Shown one piece after another: positions 53,576-62,328 of a stretch of DNA of 64,000 bases (position 1 is its first letter; each line of letters begins with the position of its first letter). Both the position numbers and the translations under genes were made by a program. Below the pieces are notes generated by a model. The model was not told the DNA's origin. It saw only the letters and a program-made list of their open reading frames with translations, and did no database searches. Source of the stretch: Pleionea sediminis (GTDB lineage Bacteria; Pseudomonadota; Gammaproteobacteria; Enterobacterales; Kangiellaceae); NCBI RefSeq assembly GCF_007570825.1, contig NZ_SUNB01000001.1:310001-374000 (forward strand). The letters are read 5' to 3'.

Positions 53576-54742
53576 TTATTCATCACTTAAGGTGTTTAAA
53601 AATGCAATCAGGTCAGCAATATCGCGGTCGGACAATTCAAGCTCGCCGATATTCCCACCATTATCAACATTCCGATTCACTTCTGGCGGTTCACCAAAAT
53701 CAGTATCACGCGTGTTGTAAAAGTCGACTACCTCTTCCAATGTGTTGAAGACTCCATTATGCATATAAGGCGCAGTATTCGCGATATTACGTAAATTTGG
53801 TACACGAAATCGGCCGTCATCACGGGGATTATTGGTTATCTCCCCCAACCCTAAATCCAGAAAGGAAGGATCTTCTAATAATGCCGGTAACATCGAATTT
53901 TTTGGAACGCCAATATTATGATATTCAAAATTTGAAAATACTTGCAGTCCGCCATCTTCGTTGGAATGGCAAGTGTCGCATTGCGCGCGACCGAAAAATA
54001 AATCATGTCCTCGATCTTCTTCATCAGTGAAAGTATCATTACCAGCCAATACCCGATCAAACTTTGAGGTAGCAGGACTAAAAATTTCAGTCCTTTCAAA
54101 CGCTGCTATCGCATCCGCAATATAGTCATACGCTCGCTCTGTATCTTGAAGTACGTTGTTTCCAAATAAGGCTTCAAAGTCACTGGCGTATTCCGTAAAA
54201 ACTAACTTGTCGATCACCGCTTGTTCACTGGCATTACCCATCTCAATGGGATTTAAGAAGGGGCCTTTTGCTTGCTCTTCGAGAGAGACGGCACGACCAT
54301 CCCAAAATAGACCGCCAACAGTAATTTCAATCTCATCACCATTCGGCAATTGACGAGTTTCCAGATGCCGGTCTGGGATATGTGCTGCGTAACTCGCCGT
54401 TGGGGAATTACGGGTGCCAAAACTCATTCCATCCGCTCCCAGTGAGGTGGGATTTGAATCATTAGGGTCATCAAACCCAGAATCAGGACTATGACAACTG
54501 GCACATGATTGTCCGGGAGGAGTCGATAAACTAGTGTCGTTAAAAATTTTCGAACCTATTTCTACTAACTGCGCCGTGGGGACTTCTGTGCCATCACTTA
54601 AAATAGTCATTTCAACTGGCTCATCAGGAATGTCTGGATCGTCCGATATATCAGATGTATCAGAATCACTGCTTGAACCACAAGCGAACAACAAACCACT
54701 AACAACGAAAATACCGCAATATTTTAATAAGTGATATCGCAT
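53576..54742 (-). CDS. Di-haem cytochrome c peroxidase-family lipoprotein
   Basis: The 388-aa product has lipobox FACG and a linker rich in Asp and Ser. Two haem-binding motifs are present: CASCHS (about residue 80) and CDTCHS (about residue 262), with distal ligand candidates in MSFGTRNSPTASY and PYMHNGVFNT. Overall length and the PFLNPIEMGN and FRVPNLRNIANTAPYMHNG motifs match bacterial CcpA/MauG-like peroxidases. It would reduce hydrogen peroxide or oxidise a periplasmic substrate. It stands alone. Confidence 0.87.
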   Translation of the reverse strand: MRYHLLKYCGIFVVSGLLFACGSSSDSDTSDISDDPDIPDEPVEMTILSDGTEVPTAQLVEIGSKIFNDTSLSTPPGQSCASCHSPDSGFDDPNDSNPTSLGADGMSFGTRNSPTASYAAHIPDRHLETRQLPNGDEIEITVGGLFWDGRAVSLEEQAKGPFLNPIEMGNASEQAVIDKLVFTEYASDFEALFGNNVLQDTERAYDYIADAIAAFERTEIFSPATSKFDRVLAGNDTFTDEEDRGHDLFFGRAQCDTCHSNEDGGLQVFSNFEYHNIGVPKNSMLPALLEDPSFLDLGLGEITNNPRDDGRFRVPNLRNIANTAPYMHNGVFNTLEEVVDFYNTRDTDFGEPPEVNRNVDNGGNIGELELSDRDIADLIAFLNTLSDE

Positions 54743-54959
54743 ACCAGCCCCTTAACCACAAAATTTTTAACCTGCCACTTCAAGATAAGTGAGTACGAGA
54801 CCAGAGTATGGGTTTAGCGTGCAAACAATAGGGAAGAAATGTGAAAATAATAAGGATTTCAATAGCAATCAAAGTCGCCACAACACGAGCTTATATGCAC
54901 CGAAATAACCACGATGAGCTACTATTAAGGTACTTGAAAGTTTTTCCTCGTCTTTATAA

Positions 54960-56372
54960 ATGGCAATTAAGTATATGTTTTTCAACAAGTTACTTAGATC
55001 AATACCATTAACCTTAATGTATACGACGGTATTAGTCGGTTTCTCATTGAGCTTAATCAGCTATGCCTCGCCGCCGAACAACAAAGGAAATACTCAAAAC
55101 GAGGATATTGAGAGTAAAGCGGATAAAGCACTGTTCGAACTGAGCTTGGCGGAATTAATGGCAGTACGCCTATCAGGACAACCTCAAGGGTATGGCATTT
55201 TTCAGTCCAATGTAAATCAAGTGTCCGATCGCTCAATCAACCTAGGTATTGTGGTTCCCTTGAAAAAATTTCCCTACTCTTCAGCATCCGTTTTAGCCGC
55301 TGCCGATCTTGCGGTTAATGATATTAACTCGAATGGTGGAGTTGCCGGTAAACCACTGGCGTTAATTCGCGCCGATGATGAGCATCTTCCTTCATTGGCA
55401 ATCAAACTCACAAAGCAACTGATCGATGAGCATCAAATTTTTGGCATTATTGGCCCTATGACTTCACAAAGCACGCTGGATGTCCTCAGTAATGTGTCAA
55501 TACCAAGCCATACTCCATTGATTACTTTCAGAGCCTCTGCCAGCCACTTGAACAAAGTCAGTAAGAATCAACTTTTCTATCGCTTAACACCAGACAACAA
55601 TCGACAAGTAGATCTGATATTCGAAGAACTAAATTCTAAAGATTTACTCGAAAAAGTGGTATTTATCGGAACGAAAGATGTTTACGGTCAAGAAATCCTT
55701 AGCGGCATAGAAGAGAAGTTAAAACAAAATAATAAAGCGCTCTCGCATAAGTTGGAATTAAATACATTAGTCGATCTCAACCTTTATAATATGAAAGATC
55801 AAATACGCCTAATTGAACGTCTAAAACCAACCGCCATCATAATTGCTACCCGACCTGACTTTTCAGATATTGTTTTAAAAAAGCTCGAAACCTATTGGAC
55901 ATCCCAAATACCGCTTATCCTGATGGGTGACATTATCAATAGAAAATACGCAAAAGAAAAAGGCGTTGGCGACATAAAGCAATGCGTTAAATATATTGTT
56001 GCCAAACAGTCCGATGAAGCTACATCATTGCTACAAAGTAAAATTAAAAGAATATTTGACGTAACCGTTTCCGGAAATGATACAGGGTACGCCTACGATT
56101 CAGTGATGCTATTTGCTATGGCAAAAATGATTTCAACCTATCGCAACATCAGCTTTGAGAGCGCTATGGAAAGCATTACGCGAGAAGGACACATCATTAA
56201 TTACCGAGATTATCGAAATATAATTGAGCTGTACGATAAGTATGGCAAACTCAGTTATCATGGTACCAGTGGTAAAGTTTCTTTTGATGAGTCAGGTGAA
56301 AATCTCGCTGCTAATTTATCTTGGGATTTACTATCGGATCAAACGACAGAGAGCTCGCTATGTAAGCTATAA
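54960..56372 (+). CDS. Branched-chain-amino-acid-type solute-binding protein, orphan
   Basis: The 470-aa product has an N-terminal signal or anchor (IPLTLMYTTVLVGFSLSLIS), a spacer, and a type I periplasmic binding fold of the LivJ/Peripla_BP_6 group: NLGIVVPLKKFPYSS, DLAVNDINSNGGVAGKPLAL, FGIIGPMTSQSTLDVLSNVS and YAYDSVMLFAMAKMI. No permease or ATPase gene is near, so it may act as a sensor partner or with a distant transporter. Start ATG at 54960; a second ATG at 54975 is possible. Confidence 0.82.
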   Translation: MAIKYMFFNKLLRSIPLTLMYTTVLVGFSLSLISYASPPNNKGNTQNEDIESKADKALFELSLAELMAVRLSGQPQGYGIFQSNVNQVSDRSINLGIVVPLKKFPYSSASVLAAADLAVNDINSNGGVAGKPLALIRADDEHLPSLAIKLTKQLIDEHQIFGIIGPMTSQSTLDVLSNVSIPSHTPLITFRASASHLNKVSKNQLFYRLTPDNNRQVDLIFEELNSKDLLEKVVFIGTKDVYGQEILSGIEEKLKQNNKALSHKLELNTLVDLNLYNMKDQIRLIERLKPTAIIIATRPDFSDIVLKKLETYWTSQIPLILMGDIINRKYAKEKGVGDIKQCVKYIVAKQSDEATSLLQSKIKRIFDVTVSGNDTGYAYDSVMLFAMAKMISTYRNISFESAMESITREGHIINYRDYRNIIELYDKYGKLSYHGTSGKVSFDESGENLAANLSWDLLSDQTTESSLCKL

Positions 56373-56461
56373 TTTCAAATTGACGTCTCCACATGCACTT
56401 CAATTCGACCTGACTAACTATAAGTAAGTTGTTAAATTTCTTTAGAGTCAATTCACTTAAA

Positions 56462-56503
56462 AATGATTGTCAGGTGTAACACGACATCAAGCTGACAATC
56501 ATT
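56462..56503. terminator. Bidirectional terminator-like hairpin
   Basis: The perfect 12-base stem AATGATTGTCAG/CTGACAATCATT lies between two convergent genes. Confidence 0.6.
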
Positions 56504-56517
56504 AAATCAACCTCAAT

Positions 56518-57687
56518 TTAGTTAATTGCTTTTAATTGTTCCTTAGATTCATCAAAAGATTGCTGACAGGCTTCAATATTTTTAACTCGATAAGCATTAA
56601 TGCAATCATCCTGCGCCTGTCTAAGCCATCCAATATTCGTTTGGATTTTAGAACGACTTAGCGCTGCTGCAGCTTGTCCAGCCACAGGCACTTCAGCAAA
56701 GGATTGAAAAACATTAAGTAAACTGTATTGATGAATGAGTAACGTATTTATTTCATCGCTTAGAACCAACCAATCCTTAATATTCTCGGGTGTAACAACT
56801 GCAAACTCTTGATGGCCCGTTTCTCCGTAACGGCTACTCTCAAAATAGGTCACACTTAAATTATCGTCATTTGATAACCACTGAGCATATCCATCGTCTC
56901 GTAATAGATAACTCATAATTGCATCACTAGCTTGGTCACAAACGGCAATGCTTTGAGAGCTGTCAGAACCACAATGTAGTTCATCACTGCCACCCAATTG
57001 CTCAACAATAAATGGAGGTAACGTATTCGATGACAAGGCTTTTACGGTGTAGCGAGCATTTTTAGCGTAATCATAGAACTCTTCAGTTCGTGTACTTTCT
57101 GTTTTAAAAAACAGTACTCTTACACGAATCTTTCGTACGAATTTTCTATACTCTTCTTTATCATCAAACACTAATTGACTGGTTAAATAAATATCGTTGC
57201 CCAATTGAACATGATCAACATACTCATCTCCACAAACAGAAAATATCGACTGAGATGACTGACCAATCAAAGATTGTCCTATCGAAGAATACTCTCGATT
57301 TTCCAAGCGATAAGTACTGCCATGATAGTTAATTCGTAAAACAACACTAATGGTATTACTGTTTTCTACCATCCTTGTGTGCAATTGAACAGAAGCGCCA
57401 CCACCGAACAATCCTAAGTTAACATCACCACTTATTTTTCCGTCAATTTCTCGAATAGAACTCGAGACGCTTTGCTTATTTTGAAAGCCTAGAGAAAGTT
57501 TGTCGTTATTATAACGGATCCAATCACCACGCAAACAAGGCTCTTTAATCACTCCACTCAAGCTTTCGATTCCATACCCCAACCATTCAACTTGTGCATT
57601 AATCGATTGGAACGTTGTTGCCAAGCTGAAGCTCGTATACAAGGATATCAACGAACCACAAAACCAATATTTTACAAACTGTCGCAT
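56518..57687 (-). CDS. Secreted protein with MACPF-like pattern (short member of a trio)
   Basis: The 389-aa product has a signal peptide (CGSLISLYTSFSLATTFQS). A segment near residues 75-170 (SSIREIDGKISGDVNLGLFG and SIFSVCGDEYVDHVQLGNDI) resembles the CGDEYV strand-turn region in MACPF/CDC and stonustoxin-like proteins. The resemblance is weak: the shared pattern G-x-x-S-x-x-V...CGDE[YF]V is seen by eye only. The C-terminus is helical (AAAALSRSKIQTNIGWLRQA). It is the last of three minus-strand genes. Confidence 0.5.
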   Translation of the reverse strand: MRQFVKYWFCGSLISLYTSFSLATTFQSINAQVEWLGYGIESLSGVIKEPCLRGDWIRYNNDKLSLGFQNKQSVSSSIREIDGKISGDVNLGLFGGGASVQLHTRMVENSNTISVVLRINYHGSTYRLENREYSSIGQSLIGQSSQSIFSVCGDEYVDHVQLGNDIYLTSQLVFDDKEEYRKFVRKIRVRVLFFKTESTRTEEFYDYAKNARYTVKALSSNTLPPFIVEQLGGSDELHCGSDSSQSIAVCDQASDAIMSYLLRDDGYAQWLSNDDNLSVTYFESSRYGETGHQEFAVVTPENIKDWLVLSDEINTLLIHQYSLLNVFQSFAEVPVAGQAAAALSRSKIQTNIGWLRQAQDDCINAYRVKNIEACQQSFDESKEQLKAIN

Positions 57688-57764
57688 GATTATCGTTCCT
57701 GGATGGGCCGAACATTAACTAAATGTCAACGTTCGGCTTAGATTTAAAAAACAACCAGATAGTT

Positions 57765-60167
57765 CTATCGACTGAATTTTCCAACACAGCGAACAGGATA
57801 CGATTGCTCTATATGTCCCCACATACCGGTTAAAATATAAGGCTTACTTGTAAAGTCAAGCCGGTTTAATTGTGGCGATGCCATCCAAAAATAGGCTGAG
57901 TTATTGTCAATAAACTGATTGGGGTTATTCCCGTCAGAACTTGTAATGTATCCGTAGGGTAAAATGTTCATACTCCAAGCATTTTTTCCACCTAGTAGAT
58001 GAGAGCGTGCATAAATGGCACTTCCATCGGCTTCATTATTCATTTCTGCCCGCAAGCGAATGTTCATATTGATGCCATCTGGGGTTGTTGGCAAACTCCA
58101 AAACATTCCAGTAATGGCTTCATACTTCTCACTGTAAGCTTCGCACGCCTTTTCAGATTCAACTTGGTTATAAAGACGCCCTTTCGCACGACACATTGCA
58201 GTTGTATTTCGAGTTAAATTCCCTTCTGAGTCGACACACCAACCGATATCATTACCATTAATATCTTTAGCCACATTAAGATTTTGAGCGGTATAGAACC
58301 AAGGTGTTGTATCGCTATGCGTGTACATCTGATAATCTTCATTAAATAATTCCAACTCCTCATTCAACATCGGAACCGTTATCGTACGGTCTAAGAAGAA
58401 GTACAAGTCGGATGCACTCTTGCCAAATTGCGTGCGCCAAAATGCCATGCTAACAGCAGCTTCGGGTTCATCATTTTTTTCAGTTTCCCATTCTGTAATG
58501 TAGTGAAAGTGACCGTCGACTCGTTTAGCTCTTAAAACCACTTCTGTTTTGTAAAGCTCCTCTTCGCCATACTTTTTATCTCGTGCAATTTCCCATCCAT
58601 TCTCCGTGTAGACCCAAAGTTTGTAGCTTCCATTAATAGGAGACCGAATACCGACTGGATTTGCCATTGCTAATTTCTTGGAGCTTTTTGTTAAAAACCG
58701 TCCTTTTCGAGTCTCATTAAAGAAGCCACTGAATTGAAATCCCCAGCCATTCGTTGTAACTTTTCCTGTAGCACTGTCATGATTCCAATAATCCGTACCA
58801 CTGTTTTCGGCACCGATTAACATATACGAAGCATCACGTCCACTTTGCATCTTTATTGGGTAACTGTAAGTATTAAGCGCTAACTCTAGCTCATCACTTC
58901 CTCCGAGATCTAAAACCTTTTGTGAATAAGTGGTTAAGCAAGCTCTTCCATTACCAGCATTATCACAGTTTTCTTCCAAATAATTCGAACAATCGTTGTT
59001 ATAGATATTCTTCTCACAATAATCAGCAAGATCTTTCAAAGTATCGGCATTTTTTTGTGCTGCCTCAGTAATAAAGCGAAGAGACTGACGTTGATAACTA
59101 TTTAAGTAACTGGACGATCGAGAAAGCAAACTGGTTGCTCGACTTTTATTTTGCATCTCTTCGGCATAGTCTCGTTGCAGATCTCGGATAATTCCAGAGT
59201 TATCATTCACATCATAACTACGACGCCCTAATTGATGTACGTTACTCGCTGTACCAAAATAACGCTGTGTTTTGTAACCAACCACATTGGAGTTACTTGG
59301 CGTTAAAATCATTTTACTGAAGCCATCATCTTCGAATTCAGATCCTTCTAAACTTCGAGCGTATTTAATAACGTTTTCAAATAATGTTCGACATGTTTCA
59401 AAGTTTAGCGCGCTGCACTGAACGAAATTGTCTGGAATCGCTTTCAGTAACGCTAATGGATCACCACCAAATTGGTGCGCGCGCACGGTAATATTAATAG
59501 ACGCTTTCTGTTTATCATCTAAATAATCAAGCTCACCGCTGACTTCACCTAAAGAAAAATCGACATCCAATGCGCCCTCAAAAGCCAATTTATCTGAAGC
59601 ACTCACATACTCTGCTTTCATCGATACAAACAATAGCGCCGAGCGTTCAATTTCTCGGACAAACTCATCGCCGGCACGCTCTAGCAGTTGTGAATCACTA
59701 AGATTTTCCGTATTCAAAACAGCTTGACCTTGAGGGCTCAATACAACATCACTATCACCAGGATTTCTTAAAAGAATCTTAGATTTCGCATGGTGTCGCG
59801 CCATAAACACCCAGTTACTAGAAAATTCGTCCGCCGACGACTCTAAAGCAACTTCCGCACCGGCATCTACCGAAGCCACGGGAAAGTTTAAGTCCGCGGT
59901 CACCGAACCATTAATAACACTCGCGATCTGCTGATAGTTTTGATTGGTTTCAAAAAAGAAATCGGTTCCCTCAGCACCCACAACTTCCGAGGACTGACCT
60001 TGCACCGTTTTATAATTCAAAAACTCACCCGTCACACTGTTGTAGGCCGTTCCCAATGGAATGTAATCATTATCACCAGCTATAACTGTAGTTGCCTGAC
60101 TCGAAAAACTCATTAAGCACGCTAGCGCACCACCAACCCACTTTGCACATTTTGTTTTATACATCAT
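57765..60167 (-). CDS. Secreted MACPF/CDC-like candidate pore former with FISUMP-type C-terminal domain
   Basis: The 800-aa product has a signal peptide (GGALACLMSFSSQATTV). Residues about 60-300 share with the neighbouring 509-aa protein the series SxxGSVTAD..., SSADEFSSNWVFMARHHAKS, RAGDEFVREIERSALLFVSM and SINITVRAHQFGGDPLALLK, which reads like the bent-sheet region of MACPF/CDC or SNTX-type proteins. A helical central part follows. The C-terminus (GMFWSLPTTPDGINMNIRLR ... YFWMASPQ ... YPVRCVGKF) resembles FISUMP/DUF1566-type cysteine-rich domains. Function not tested; pore forming is a hypothesis. Confidence 0.55.
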   Translation of the reverse strand: MMYKTKCAKWVGGALACLMSFSSQATTVIAGDNDYIPLGTAYNSVTGEFLNYKTVQGQSSEVVGAEGTDFFFETNQNYQQIASVINGSVTADLNFPVASVDAGAEVALESSADEFSSNWVFMARHHAKSKILLRNPGDSDVVLSPQGQAVLNTENLSDSQLLERAGDEFVREIERSALLFVSMKAEYVSASDKLAFEGALDVDFSLGEVSGELDYLDDKQKASINITVRAHQFGGDPLALLKAIPDNFVQCSALNFETCRTLFENVIKYARSLEGSEFEDDGFSKMILTPSNSNVVGYKTQRYFGTASNVHQLGRRSYDVNDNSGIIRDLQRDYAEEMQNKSRATSLLSRSSSYLNSYQRQSLRFITEAAQKNADTLKDLADYCEKNIYNNDCSNYLEENCDNAGNGRACLTTYSQKVLDLGGSDELELALNTYSYPIKMQSGRDASYMLIGAENSGTDYWNHDSATGKVTTNGWGFQFSGFFNETRKGRFLTKSSKKLAMANPVGIRSPINGSYKLWVYTENGWEIARDKKYGEEELYKTEVVLRAKRVDGHFHYITEWETEKNDEPEAAVSMAFWRTQFGKSASDLYFFLDRTITVPMLNEELELFNEDYQMYTHSDTTPWFYTAQNLNVAKDINGNDIGWCVDSEGNLTRNTTAMCRAKGRLYNQVESEKACEAYSEKYEAITGMFWSLPTTPDGINMNIRLRAEMNNEADGSAIYARSHLLGGKNAWSMNILPYGYITSSDGNNPNQFIDNNSAYFWMASPQLNRLDFTSKPYILTGMWGHIEQSYPVRCVGKFSR

Positions 60168-60214
60168 AATTTTTTCCTATAACCATTCGTTACTCTTACC
60201 GAAGTACTTAACCG

Positions 60215-61744
60215 TTAGTATTCCAACGCCGTTACATCATACGATTGCAAAAAGTTCTGACTCGACCACCAGGTCGCACAATCGTTTGGTCCTCCGGTTA
60301 AACAATCTTTTGCCAATTCGCTTAAGTGATACGCGTTATTACTTGCTCGATTTTCGATATCACGCACAATTGTCAGCTGACCCGGTTTTAGATCGGCAAC
60401 TCGTTGTGACGATAAATAATTCGCACGCTGCTGATGCATCACCGAACGCTCCCAACGCGTTTTGATATCACGGAGAGCCTGGCGTGAAGCAAACGTTAAT
60501 TTGTCCAATGGATCACTGAAGTATTGACGAAATTCGGGACCACTATCCTCGTAACTTGCCGTCAAATAACGCACGGGATTAAATTTGTTATACAACCACT
60601 CGCCGTCACTGTTTTTGAATTGCGATGGAAAGCCGACAACACCTGGTAATTTATCTTTCGCGTACAGGACGGTATTTTCGAAGTAGCCCAAGCATGTATT
60701 TGGATCGCGTAATGTACAAGCATGGGAGGTTTGGTCATCCAAAATACTCAGTAGCGAACCACTATCACCACCGTACTGATAGGCTCGAATAGTTACATCC
60801 ACCGTTTCAGAATTATTAATAGCGGAGTAGTCGGCTTCACCATCGACAGAGACTGTGCCCTGTGCCCAGTCCACCGATAAACGTCCACCAATGTTTTTCT
60901 TATCTTCGGCGTTACGGAATTTAAATTGAATGTTCACCATTAACCAAGCACCGAGCTCAACTCCTTGGATAAATTCATCGCCGGTAAATTCAGCCAATTC
61001 TTTGCCACGGTATCCCATAGTTTCTGCCCAAAACATAAAGCCTGATGTCGGGTGTAATCCATTTCCTGATCCCACCGCGGTTTCGCCTTCAGGCTCTAAT
61101 GGAAGTAACACTGGTTTACGTGGTGTTGCTCGCGTAATTAAAGTGTACGAACTGGTAAATTCGTCGGCAGAGTTTTGAAACGCTAGTCCCACATCACCAC
61201 TCACTTCAAAAGAAGCAGCACTGATGTTTGCACTGGCCGAGCCGCGAATACTGTTCAACAATTTTTCATAGTTTTGGTCAACGCCAATGTATAAATCGAG
61301 TTGAGTGTTTCCTACGAACTGTGCGCTATCGACAAAACCATCGTTATTCGCATCAACATCGACAATGACATTACCGTCCTCATCTTCAGCTGGCAGTGCA
61401 GAAACATACACTGAAGTTGCCCCTTTAAATTCCCCGCGCTCAGAGTCGTAACCGCCGCCCAATAAATAAGTATCGATGGAGTCGTCAATGGGAATTGAAG
61501 ATTTTAATGAACGCGTTGCTTCCTGTTTTTTGTCGGTCAACTTTATCGCTCGTTTACCCGATCTTTTTTCTGCCAGTTTCCAACTAGAATTGCTGGCACG
61601 ATCAATATCAACATTAAAATCACCTGCAATGGAAGACCCAGGAAGCGCGCTCGCAACCGCAATCGATAGTACTGCTGGTGAAAAGACATGTGCCAATTTT
61701 TTAATTCGCTGCCCAAGTGGTGGAGATCCATAGGAGTGTTTCAT
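60215..61744 (-). CDS. Secreted MACPF/CDC-like protein, paralogue of the 800-aa neighbour
   Basis: The 509-aa product has a long signal peptide (VFSPAVLSIAVASALPGSSI). It is clearly paralogous to the next gene product in shared segments: NSIRGSASANISAASFEVSG, QNSADEFTSSYTLITRATPR, FTGDEFIQGVELGAWLMVNI and VDVTIRAYQYGGDSGSLLSI. The N-terminal part has an Asp/Glu-rich beta segment (PAEDEDGNVIVDVDANNDGF) that may bind calcium. It lacks the C-terminal FISUMP-like domain. Spacing to the next gene is 47 bases. It probably forms an operon of three related secreted proteins. Confidence 0.55.
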   Translation of the reverse strand: MKHSYGSPPLGQRIKKLAHVFSPAVLSIAVASALPGSSIAGDFNVDIDRASNSSWKLAEKRSGKRAIKLTDKKQEATRSLKSSIPIDDSIDTYLLGGGYDSERGEFKGATSVYVSALPAEDEDGNVIVDVDANNDGFVDSAQFVGNTQLDLYIGVDQNYEKLLNSIRGSASANISAASFEVSGDVGLAFQNSADEFTSSYTLITRATPRKPVLLPLEPEGETAVGSGNGLHPTSGFMFWAETMGYRGKELAEFTGDEFIQGVELGAWLMVNIQFKFRNAEDKKNIGGRLSVDWAQGTVSVDGEADYSAINNSETVDVTIRAYQYGGDSGSLLSILDDQTSHACTLRDPNTCLGYFENTVLYAKDKLPGVVGFPSQFKNSDGEWLYNKFNPVRYLTASYEDSGPEFRQYFSDPLDKLTFASRQALRDIKTRWERSVMHQQRANYLSSQRVADLKPGQLTIVRDIENRASNNAYHLSELAKDCLTGGPNDCATWWSSQNFLQSYDVTALEY

Positions 61745-62197
61745 AATCTGCCTCTCTTAACTTCGTTTTTATGCATTCAATAAAATCTTCGTTTTATTCT
61801 GTGAAACTCGACATTTTATTAACCGTAAGTGTCACGTAACGTTTTCAAGGAAAAAGATGCGAGAGTAAACTACTAGTTACTGATAAAGTTCTAATATTTC
61901 CTGATGTGCTTGTTTTAAAAGGATTTATTCAATCATAAGAAAGACGAGAAAGGTATACTTTTGACTTTTTCTACTGGTAAGAACGAACCAGTTGTAAGTT
62001 TATTGATACTCAAACAATCGATATTTTTGAGATATTTTTCAACAAACGGATTCAACAAGTTCCTGCATATTAATTCAAGCAAAAACGCATAATAAACACA
62101 GTTCAATTAACACCAGCAGTTATCTCTTATCGATATACCCGGTTATCACTGAAAAATTTAGCTGAATTGCAGGAGACGCTGTAACTCAAATCTAGTT
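61745..62197. other. AT-rich gene-free stretch upstream of the secreted trio
   Basis: No gene is seen. It should carry the promoter for the minus-strand trio and lies between that operon and the heptamer repeat. Confidence 0.4.
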
Positions 62198-62328
62198 TTT
62201 TAGGTTTTAGGTTTTAGGTTTTAGGTTTTAGGTTTTAGGTTTTAGGTTTTAGGTTTTAGGTTTTAGGTTTTAGGTTTTAGGTTTTAGGTTTTAGGTTTTA
62301 GGTTTTAGGTTTTAGGTTTTAGGTTTTA
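62198..62328. repeat. Telomere-like heptamer minisatellite (TTTTAGG)18
   Basis: 18 perfect TTTTAGG units (62198-62323) are followed by the partial TTTTA. The last bases TTA (62326-62328) are the complement of the TAA stop codon of the minus-strand TPR gene, so the array abuts its 3' end. Perfect copies imply recent expansion or active homogenisation. Confidence 0.97.

Noticed and set aside
62198-62328. Real telomere or linear chromosome end
   Set aside because: The array is internal, with normal sequence on both sides and adjoining a stop codon.
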